Positions 57,348-64,000 of a DNA stretch of 64,000 nt are shown one piece after another. The notes beneath the pieces are model-generated. The model was given only the letters and a program-made list of their open reading frames with translations, searched no databases and was not told the DNA's origin. The first letter of the stretch is position 1; every line of letters starts with the position of its first letter. A program made the position numbers and the translations under genes. The stretch comes from Agrobacterium salinitolerans (GTDB lineage: Bacteria > Pseudomonadota > Alphaproteobacteria > Rhizobiales > Rhizobiaceae): contig NZ_MRDH01000022.1 of assembly GCF_002008225.1 (NCBI RefSeq), forward strand, positions 160,228 to 224,227, written 5' to 3'.

Positions 57348-57627
57348 TCAAGGGGCGTTGAAAAGGTGCTGATGAACATTGGGAGTGGGCGGGCCGCCCA
57401 TGCCAAGTGAACAGCTTCGCAGAAACAGGCAGTTTGAAGCAAAGGACTTATTTCCAATCAAAAATCCCCCACCCGGAAACATAAAATACTGAAAACAGTG
57501 GAATGTTGCGAAGCGAAGCGCCTGCATCTTGCGGTTGATGCAATTGTCTGTCGGTTAACCCTGTGTATTTCCAATGACGTAACAGGAATTATGTTACAAA
57601 TGTCGTTCTGTACTTGAAGAGCCATGA

Positions 57628-59601
57628 ATGAAAATACTGACCACCACGCAAAAACTGCATGATTTCATGTCCGTCCGGTCCGACAATCCTGATCTGCTGA
57701 AAGCACAGTATCGCGCTTTCAGCCGACAGATGCCGATGATGTATTTCATCCTGCTTTCAAGCACATGGGCGCTTGCAGTAACGCATATGCAATTGGCGCC
57801 GCTTTGGCTCACCGTTGGAGTTCCCACCCTGTTCACGCTCGGCTGCACGCTCAGGATCGCCTTCTGGTGGAGGACGCGCGGCTTGGATCCCGAACCGCGG
57901 GTGGCGCATGCAGCCCTTCGGCGCACGAACCGCCTCGCTGCCGGCATCGCCATGGCATTTACGCTCTGGTCTTTCCTTCTGGTGCCCTATGGGGATGCCT
58001 ATATGCAATCCCACGTCGCCTTCTATATGGCGATCACTGTCATTTCCTGCATTTTCTGTCTGATGTATGTGCGCTCGGCCGCCTTCACGGTGACGCTCAT
58101 CGTCAATGGCGCCTTCATCGCCTTCTTTCTGGCCTCGCAGCAACCGACCTTTGTTGCCATTGCCATCAATGTGCTGCTGGTCTGCACCGGCATGATGTCC
58201 ATTTTGCTGACCAACTACCGCAATTTCGAGCGCATGGTCATTTCACAACAGCGCACGGAAGCGCTCAGCAACGAAAACCTGCTGCTAGCCAATATCGACA
58301 GCCTGACGGAACTGCCCAACCGTCGCGCCTTTTTCGCCCACCTTGAAGCCGAACTCCAAAAAGCCAGAGCCAACGGAACCCGGCTGGCGCTGGGTGTCAT
58401 CGATCTGGACGGATTCAAGCCGGTCAACGATCTTTACGGACACTCCGTAGGAGACAGGCTGCTGGTCAATGTCAGCAAACGCCTCACCGCCAATCTGAAA
58501 GCCAGCAGGGCCTTTCGGCTCGGCGGGGACGAATTCGCCATCGTCGCCCCGATCATACCCGATGACGCGCAACTCGTCGCGAATGCCAATGCAATCTCCG
58601 AGCAGTTGAGGGCGCCTTACCATATGCCGGAGGGCACCGTGCATGTTTCCGCATCCATGGGAATTGCCGTGTTTCCGCACCTCGCCTCAACGCTTGAACA
58701 GCTATTCGACAGGGCGGATTATGCCCTTTACCACGCCAAGAAAACCCGGCGAGGCGATGCCGTTCTGTTCGATGCGGAGCACGAAAAGCAGATCAATATC
58801 GAAGCCCGCGTCGAGCACTTGCTCAGACAGAGGGATATGGAAAACGAGCTTTCGGTCGTGTTTCAGCCGATCGTCGATATACGCGACGGAAGAACGGCAG
58901 GGTTTGAAGCGCTGGCGCGCTGGCACAGCCCGGTTCTCGGACATGTGCCGCCTTGCCAGTTTTTCCCCATCGCGGAACGGGCCGGCATCGTCGGTTCGCT
59001 GACACGACCGCTTCTCAAGATGGCGCTCGCCTCCGCCGCCACATGGGAACCCTCCCTGCGCCTGTCGTTCAACCTTTCGGCCCAGGACCTCAATTCCCAT
59101 GAGGGCGTACTTTCCCTTCTCGGCATTATCGAAAACAGCAACTTCGATGCATGCCGGCTGGACCTTGAAATTACCGAGACGGCTTTTGCCCATGATTTCG
59201 AACAGGTGAGGCAATCGGTCGAAATGCTGCGCCGCCTCGGCTGCGGCATATCGCTGGACGATTTCGGCACCGGCTATTCCAGCCTGACGCGACTGCATGC
59301 ATTGCCGCTGACCAAGATCAAGATCGACCGCAGCTTCGTCACGGACCTGCACGAAAAACCGGCCAGCTACAAAATCGTGAAATCCCTTCTCACCCTCAGC
59401 CGCGACATGGAACTGGAATGCGTGGTGGAAGGGGTGGAAACACCAGCTGAGCTTACCGCACTCGAAGGCCTCGGCGCCACGCTGGTGCAGGGCTACATCT
59501 ATGCGCCGCCGCTTCGGGAAGAGGATGTCGGTGCGTTTCTTTCGGGCCAGGCGACTAGAAGCGGAACTTCCGCTGGCAAACGCAGAAACAGGCTCCGCTA
59601 A
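57628..59601 (+). CDS. Membrane GGDEF-EAL cyclic-di-GMP protein
   Basis: 657 residues. Six predicted membrane segments (about 37-200), GGDEF domain (about 222-385, GGDEF at 299-303) and EAL domain (about 400-640, EAL at 427-429, DDFGTGYSS intact). Both catalytic motifs are complete, so synthesis and hydrolysis of c-di-GMP are both possible. No RxxD inhibitory site lies at the usual place before GGDEF. It stands alone, divergent from the inositol-monophosphatase gene. The membrane part is not a sensor domain I can name. Confidence 0.93.
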   Translation: MKILTTTQKLHDFMSVRSDNPDLLKAQYRAFSRQMPMMYFILLSSTWALAVTHMQLAPLWLTVGVPTLFTLGCTLRIAFWWRTRGLDPEPRVAHAALRRTNRLAAGIAMAFTLWSFLLVPYGDAYMQSHVAFYMAITVISCIFCLMYVRSAAFTVTLIVNGAFIAFFLASQQPTFVAIAINVLLVCTGMMSILLTNYRNFERMVISQQRTEALSNENLLLANIDSLTELPNRRAFFAHLEAELQKARANGTRLALGVIDLDGFKPVNDLYGHSVGDRLLVNVSKRLTANLKASRAFRLGGDEFAIVAPIIPDDAQLVANANAISEQLRAPYHMPEGTVHVSASMGIAVFPHLASTLEQLFDRADYALYHAKKTRRGDAVLFDAEHEKQINIEARVEHLLRQRDMENELSVVFQPIVDIRDGRTAGFEALARWHSPVLGHVPPCQFFPIAERAGIVGSLTRPLLKMALASAATWEPSLRLSFNLSAQDLNSHEGVLSLLGIIENSNFDACRLDLEITETAFAHDFEQVRQSVEMLRRLGCGISLDDFGTGYSSLTRLHALPLTKIKIDRSFVTDLHEKPASYKIVKSLLTLSRDMELECVVEGVETPAELTALEGLGATLVQGYIYAPPLREEDVGAFLSGQATRSGTSAGKRRNRLR

Positions 59602-59758
59602 ATCAAACCGGCGAAGCCATTTCACGGTCTCTTCCAAACCGCCACATGGCTCCGGTCAAGACTATGAGAAATGACCGAAATCACAATGATCATAGTCAAA
59701 GACATGCAACCGATCGTCCCCGGCAAAAACTACGAACAAAACGAGAATTAACTCGGAT

Positions 59759-60196
59759 TTATATTAGCTTCTCTTTTTTCAAGAGCGATAAATATTTGGG
59801 GTCCGCATCCGCAAATAGATCGTAGCCTTCCAGCATGTATGCGCGCAAAAGATGTTCTTTCGCCGCAAAAGTATCGCCTAGCTCGAAAAAGGAAACTCCG
59901 AGTCCGAATTGGACAAATGCATTGGAGAAGCCGTTCCCACTATTTTCCGCCTCCCGAAAGGCACGACAAGCGTTTTCCCAGTCACCAACCTGTAGGAATG
60001 CATCACCAATAGAAGCGTTCAACCATACCGATGCATCCCATATCCGCTTCGGAGTTGGCAAAAGAGCGAGAGCTTGCCGCCACGAAGTTATCGCCTCCAC
60101 CGGCAAACCGCGCTCATCGAACTCGTCACCTATGGATGAGAGGCGGACTACTTCACGGTAGATATCGTCGGGGAGTTCCTGCTCGTTATTATTCAC
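59759..60196 (-). CDS. TPR-like protein, second candidate immunity protein
   Basis: 145 residues from the GTG at 60196, which overlaps the stop of the upstream gene (GTGAATAA) behind AGAAGG; the longer frame upstream is discarded. Helical repeats with ALALLPTPKRIWD and FFELGDTFAAKEHL. It is a diverged copy of the gene before it: shared G-EF/KF, AL(L/I)P-PK--WD, LGD and YL spacing along the whole length. Position directly behind a type VI effector suggests immunity. Lower-GC codon use than the metabolic genes of the window is visible. Confidence 0.75.
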   Translation of the reverse strand: MNNNEQELPDDIYREVVRLSSIGDEFDERGLPVEAITSWRQALALLPTPKRIWDASVWLNASIGDAFLQVGDWENACRAFREAENSGNGFSNAFVQFGLGVSFFELGDTFAAKEHLLRAYMLEGYDLFADADPKYLSLLKKEKLI

Positions 60197-60638
60197 GGCC
60201 TTCTTTCCGTTTGAGGTAGAAATCCAGGTACTGTTTTTGATCCCCTGCGAATCCTTTCTGCCCATATATTTCGAATATTCTACCAAATACGTAGTACGCT
60301 CGCTCTCTATCGCCGAGTTTGTACATTGCTTCCCCTTCCGTCATAAGAACAAGGTGGTCCTCATGATTTGGATCGTCATACATTTTCGCCATGACTTCGA
60401 TCCAATTGGAGGCGTTGTCCTTATCTCCCAGATCGACATAGTCTTGGACAAAGCCTGCTGATAGGCTCTGCGGGTAATAGTCCCATTTTTCTTTAGGTTC
60501 AGGTATCAACGCCCAAGCCTGGAGCCCCAGTTCGACAGATCCCGCCAAATCTCCGGCCTGAAATTTCTGACCAGATAAATCCAGCAATTTGTCAATCTGT
60601 GCCTTCAGGCTTGCTTCTATTTCAGGCTTTCTAGTCAT
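60189..60638 (-). CDS. TPR-like protein, first candidate immunity protein
   Basis: 149 residues from the ATG at 60638 behind GAGGAAAAA. Helical, TPR-like, with ALIPEPKEKWDYY, YKLGDRERAYYVFG and a YLDFYLKRKEG tail; no signal peptide. It begins eight bases after the effector stop codon, the place of an immunity gene in type VI effector-immunity pairs. It and the next gene are mutual paralogues. I recognise no named immunity family, so the function is inferred from position. Confidence 0.78.
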   Translation of the reverse strand: MTRKPEIEASLKAQIDKLLDLSGQKFQAGDLAGSVELGLQAWALIPEPKEKWDYYPQSLSAGFVQDYVDLGDKDNASNWIEVMAKMYDDPNHEDHLVLMTEGEAMYKLGDRERAYYVFGRIFEIYGQKGFAGDQKQYLDFYLKRKEGRE

Positions 60639-60646
60639 TTTTTTCC

Positions 60647-62218
60647 TCAGTTGGCAGGCGGCAGGTAACGGGAGCGAGTTTGCCCCCCTCGACTCGAGTT
60701 TGATGGCCCCCATTCAAACCGATAATTGTCAGAGTTCAACATCCAATCTCGCACTTCTTGTGATCGGGCGCCATGGAAGCGTCCCGTAGAATTCCAATAG
60801 TCGACAGCGTCAACCGGGTGGTGCCCCATATGCGTTTGAGGTGAATCGACCGGTCTCCAGACATTGTTTTCGTCAAGAAATTCATCCTGCCCCCTACGGT
60901 TCGTCCGCAACAGGCCTTCTTCACGCATCCGTTCACGAACCTCGTTGCCGGTGCGTGAGGTTTTGGAAGGAGTATTGCCCAGATACTGCCTGCGAAGGCT
61001 TATGCGCCGAGTACTTCTTGCACCTTGCTCACCTGTCTCCACCGCCGTTCGGCCAGCTGTCTGTGTCTGACTTCTCGCCAGAGCACCAGCCTCAGCCGTT
61101 GCGGCAGTTCTGCCTGCGACTTTCATGCCTGCAGCAACAGCTCCGGTACCACCCGCAACACCTTGGACCATTCCGACGGTGTTTTCGACCTGTTGTGCAG
61201 TCTGTTCGGATGCACCGGCAAGCCTAGCGACATCGCCGGAGGCGCTTGCAATGGCGGTTGAAGTCGCTTCACCCGTCCACGCCTGACGCAGGCCAGCCTG
61301 GAAATTGTCATAGCCGTTAGCAACAAGAAGGCCACCGCCGATCATGGCCGGGATACCCGGTGCTGCACCGACACCCGTGCCGGTTGCCGCGCCTCCAACC
61401 CCGGCAAGGGCAGCGCCGGCAACTGCCTCTGCAGCACCGCCAACCGCCTGCAGACCACCTACCGTTCGAGTAACAATCCTCCCATTGTTTTCATCGAATT
61501 CGCTGATCGCCTTTCCAGCTTCATCAAGCTTTTGGCCGGTCCAGTCCAACGCTTGTTCATACCACGCCTTATCCTGCGCATCATTCGCGTCTGGCGGCGT
61601 ACTTGTCTCGGTCGATTTGACGTTGACGTATTCGCCTGGGCAATTTCCGTTGTTGAGCGTGCAGCGATCTGTGTGCCGTTGAACAGGTATTCCGTTCGCC
61701 CTTACGATAGTGGACGAAGTGACAGGTTCAACGATATTGCCGACGGTTCCTGACTTTACACCAAGGCCTACGCCGGGCTCATCGCCATACGAGCAACGGA
61801 ACTGCGAATTCTGGCGCTTTATGACGAGGCCGTTTGAGCGCACATCGGGCGAATAGTTGTTCTTGTCATCTCCTTTGCCCCAGCACATGTAAGGAACCGG
61901 TTTGTCCGGCGATTTGCAAACATCTGGGGACAGGCATACAGCCAACGCTGAAGCATCATCTGGAATAAATTCCGGCGGGCTCGGATCCGCGGTCGTTGGC
62001 GGCGGATGATATTCGTCTCCCTCTTCGGGGTCATTGAAATATGCGCGCTGCTCCTCCGCATCAAGGCTGCTTTTGTAATCTACGTACCCTGCGGCGCGGT
62101 CGGGTTCGTGGAAGAGGGTGGTCTGCGGCAGGTTCAGTTCTTTCGCCAAGGCGATGTTCGGCGAAGGATCTGAGCCGTAAACAGTAATTGGCTCAAGAAC
62201 GGTGACATCATCGCTCAT
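60647..62218 (-). CDS. Type VI secretion effector: DUF4150 PAAR-like domain with GHH nuclease-like tail
   Basis: 523 residues from the ATG at 62218 (MSDDVTVLEPITVYG), overlapping the DUF2169 stop (ATGA). Residues about 85-200 are a DUF4150 PAAR-like domain that caps the VgrG spike. Residues 250-370 contain glycine/alanine-rich hydrophobic stretches, likely used in crossing a membrane. The C-terminal 110 residues (from about 412) form the toxin part with THMGHHPVDAVDYW (GHH at 465-467), resembling HNH/endonuclease VII toxins of the GHH class. Delivered into rival bacteria, it should cut DNA; this activity is predicted only. Confidence 0.85.
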   Translation of the reverse strand: MSDDVTVLEPITVYGSDPSPNIALAKELNLPQTTLFHEPDRAAGYVDYKSSLDAEEQRAYFNDPEEGDEYHPPPTTADPSPPEFIPDDASALAVCLSPDVCKSPDKPVPYMCWGKGDDKNNYSPDVRSNGLVIKRQNSQFRCSYGDEPGVGLGVKSGTVGNIVEPVTSSTIVRANGIPVQRHTDRCTLNNGNCPGEYVNVKSTETSTPPDANDAQDKAWYEQALDWTGQKLDEAGKAISEFDENNGRIVTRTVGGLQAVGGAAEAVAGAALAGVGGAATGTGVGAAPGIPAMIGGGLLVANGYDNFQAGLRQAWTGEATSTAIASASGDVARLAGASEQTAQQVENTVGMVQGVAGGTGAVAAGMKVAGRTAATAEAGALARSQTQTAGRTAVETGEQGARSTRRISLRRQYLGNTPSKTSRTGNEVRERMREEGLLRTNRRGQDEFLDENNVWRPVDSPQTHMGHHPVDAVDYWNSTGRFHGARSQEVRDWMLNSDNYRFEWGPSNSSRGGQTRSRYLPPAN

Positions 62219-63276
62219 GCCATCGTCTCCGCGTGCCTGTCGGCGATTGACAGTATCGGAACACCGCGCCGTTCGGGCCAAGGAAATCCTATCCGCCACG
62301 TGAGAAATACTCGGCCAATTCCGGGCCTCATGTCGAAGTGGACACCGTCGAGAACAAGAGGGGACCACTGAACGCCCCGTCCCTGGTCGAGCTCCACCCG
62401 CAGCGAGATGTCAGGTAAAAACCCTTCCAGAGTTTCAAACTGCGGCAAGAGTCTGTGAAGTTCAAATGCTTCGTTCCCCGTCAACCAAGGCTCGGCAACC
62501 TGGTCTTTCGGTGCAGCCTGCCAAAACGAGAAATTGAAATCCGTCGGAAGCAGGGGATGCCGCTTCTCCAACCATTCGTCATCATAGGTTCCTGCGAGAT
62601 CGGCGCGATCCAGCCAGAAGGGTGAAATCGGAGCAAGACCTGCAGGCGTCGGCCTGTCGCTTACCGCGCGAATTGGCAGGTTTTCGTCTTCAATCTGCGG
62701 AGCGGGCCATTCGGATCGTTCCCTGAACCGCGACTCGTCTACGAGGCCTATGCCGACAGGATTTGCCTCTATAGCCTCATGGCCCAGCCGTCCTCCAAAT
62801 GCCAGCCGCCAGTCCAACGGGACGTGAGGTACCGGTTGGCCTTCTGTGAGTTCCCAACCATCCAGGGCATCCTCATGCGCCCGATCCATCAAACCACGCC
62901 AAGTCTTGCGCGTTTTTGCCCGCCAGAAACGTGGACCGTGAACGCGGAGACGCTTCTCGATAGAGCCTACCCGTAAACCGCAAGTCCACGAGGATGAAGG
63001 CTCTCCACCCGGTGAAAATGTCGCGCCTATAAATGTCACGTCGGTTCCGGGCTTGAATGGCGCAAGATCGGTGCATGCCATCTGAGGTGATTGATGCGGG
63101 TCACCGTCATAGATATCTGACATGACGAGGGGCGATTGCTTGTCCGAGAGTTGGAGAGGCCCTCCATTTGTCAGCTTGAAAGTACCCCTTGCAACCACGA
63201 CTCCCATCAGCTCCCCGAGCAAGTTGTATTGTCGGAAAGCAAGGGCGGGAAATGGCGTCCTGTTATCGACGGACAT
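62215..63276 (-). CDS. DUF2169 type VI secretion adaptor
   Basis: 353 residues of the DUF2169 family, found between vgrG and DUF4150/PAAR effector genes and thought to load the effector on VgrG. The start MSVDNRTPFPALAFRQYN and the DWRLAFGG segment are typical. It starts seven bases after vgrG and overlaps the effector start. The same gene order is known from the vgrG2 locus of Agrobacterium. Confidence 0.9.
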   Translation of the reverse strand: MSVDNRTPFPALAFRQYNLLGELMGVVVARGTFKLTNGGPLQLSDKQSPLVMSDIYDGDPHQSPQMACTDLAPFKPGTDVTFIGATFSPGGEPSSSWTCGLRVGSIEKRLRVHGPRFWRAKTRKTWRGLMDRAHEDALDGWELTEGQPVPHVPLDWRLAFGGRLGHEAIEANPVGIGLVDESRFRERSEWPAPQIEDENLPIRAVSDRPTPAGLAPISPFWLDRADLAGTYDDEWLEKRHPLLPTDFNFSFWQAAPKDQVAEPWLTGNEAFELHRLLPQFETLEGFLPDISLRVELDQGRGVQWSPLVLDGVHFDMRPGIGRVFLTWRIGFPWPERRGVPILSIADRHAETMA

Positions 63277-63282
63277 TTCAGA

Positions 63283-64000
63283 TCAACCTTTTGCTGATGA
63301 GTCCGCCGATGTCGGCGCGGCGTCTGAAAAACCGCCACCGGGTTTGTTCAAGTCAACGACCACGCCATTGATCTGTGTCGGGCCGGATGCGGTAAAGTTA
63401 AAGTTCGTGCCGAGAATAATGACGGTGCCGTCTTTTCTCATGATGAATTTCGAAGCGCCGCACTCGATGACAAACTCCTCGCCGACGATTGTTTTTTTGA
63501 ATTTCCCAACATTTTCCAGCGACGTCTGGCCGACATTCGTGACCTTGCTGACCCCAACCTGCTCGGTTTTCGCCACCCCGACAGATGTAGACTGAAACGA
63601 ACTGACGATCGTGTTCATGATGCCCGGCAGCGGAAACAATCCCGAAGCATCGGAACCGACGCCCGAGCCGGAGCCAGCAAGCGCCGTACCCGCATCCGCA
63701 CGCGGGCTCGGGCCGGAAACGACCCCCTCACGCGAGGAAAGACCGCCGGCACCGAGGAAGCCGAGTGCGGATGAGGCAAGCGTGGTGGCGAAGGCCGCGA
63801 CACCGGGGCCACCGCCGCCGGCGATCTGGGCGGCCTGCGAAAGTAACCCCGCCGTCTGACCGGAGAGCGCCTGCACGCCGGCCATGGCCATCATCGCCAT
63901 CGGCCCCGTGCCGCCGACGACGGTGTTTACCGAGCCGCCGATCTCGTGTTTCTGGTTGCCGGAAACTTCCACCGCGCGGTTGCCGCCGACCGAGGCGACC
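63283..64000 (-). CDS. vgrG: VgrG spike protein, C-terminal part (cut by window edge)
   Basis: The last 238 or so codons; the frame stays open to base 64000 and the apparent GTG start at 63972 is internal. Repeats such as VASVGGNRAVEVSGNQ, KHEIGGSVNTVVGG and SLENVGKFKKTIVG are the beta-prism of the gp5-like VgrG spike. A hydrophobic Ala/Gly-rich region (about 30-75 residues from the cut) interrupts the beta repeats, and the tail beyond the beta helix is rich in Gly, Pro and Ser. VgrG forms the tip that carries the DUF4150 effector. Confidence 0.88.
   Translation of the reverse strand, partial: VASVGGNRAVEVSGNQKHEIGGSVNTVVGGTGPMAMMAMAGVQALSGQTAGLLSQAAQIAGGGGPGVAAFATTLASSALGFLGAGGLSSREGVVSGPSPRADAGTALAGSGSGVGSDASGLFPLPGIMNTIVSSFQSTSVGVAKTEQVGVSKVTNVGQTSLENVGKFKKTIVGEEFVIECGASKFIMRKDGTVIILGTNFNFTASGPTQINGVVVDLNKPGGGFSDAAPTSADSSAKG

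Overview
The window looks like a chromosomal accessory region of an Agrobacterium/Rhizobium-group alphaproteobacterium. This rests on high-GC coding, an agbC-E-B-A gene order like that known for the catechol siderophore agrobactin, two exact TGA-N9-TCA sites (the RirA iron box of rhizobia), a vgrG-DUF2169-DUF4150 type VI secretion module of the Agrobacterium kind, and several PotABCD- and MalEFGK-type ABC operons under LacI regulators. I assign no strain. No rRNA, tRNA, insertion sequence or CRISPR array was seen.

Left part (1-9 kb). A minus-strand operon reads LacI regulator, periplasmic binding protein, two permeases, ATPase, nucleoside hydrolase and adenine deaminase (cut by the left edge). 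It looks like a purine (nucleoside) uptake and salvage unit. A perfect 18-bp LacI-type palindrome lies just upstream of the regulator. A LysR regulator and a divergent glutaryl-CoA dehydrogenase follow.

Iron region (9-33 kb). A TonB-dependent receptor with a RirA box in its promoter, an IclR regulator and an NtaA/SnaA-type FMN monooxygenase precede a FecBCDE-type siderophore ABC importer and a siderophore-interacting (ferric reductase) protein. The biosynthesis genes follow: a small free carrier protein, a C-T-C NRPS, a VibH-like free condensation protein, a Cy-Cy-A NRPS, agbC-agbE-agbB-agbA (2,3-dihydroxybenzoate supply and activation) and a phosphopantetheinyl transferase. The two NRPS proteins together contain every domain of vibriobactin synthetase VibF, but split over two genes. 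A second RirA box sits between the divergent Cy-Cy-A gene and agbC. The likely product is an agrobactin-like DHB-polyamine catecholate, although the adenylation pocket read by eye looks more like a cysteine than a threonine pocket.

Phosphatase and secretion region (33-46 kb). A TAT-exported PhoX/DUF839 phosphatase is followed on the opposite strand by a type I secretion ABC protein, its membrane fusion partner and a 1973-residue RTX protein carrying a complete calcineurin-like phosphoesterase domain. A LysR regulator resembling those linked to aminoethylphosphonate use and a decayed DUF488 gene come next.

Sugar/cyclitol region (46-57 kb). A LacI regulator faces a Gfo/Idh/MocA dehydrogenase, a TIM-barrel isomerase and a four-gene MalEFGK-type importer across a promoter with a perfect 16-bp operator. 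After a small membrane protein and a second LacI come, on the minus strand, a cytosolic metallophosphoesterase and an inositol-monophosphatase-family enzyme.

Right end (57-64 kb). A membrane GGDEF-EAL protein is followed by a type VI secretion effector island read leftward: vgrG (cut by the right edge), a DUF2169 adaptor, a DUF4150 PAAR-like effector with a GHH nuclease-like tail, and two tandem, mutually related small TPR-like proteins that are probably its immunity proteins.
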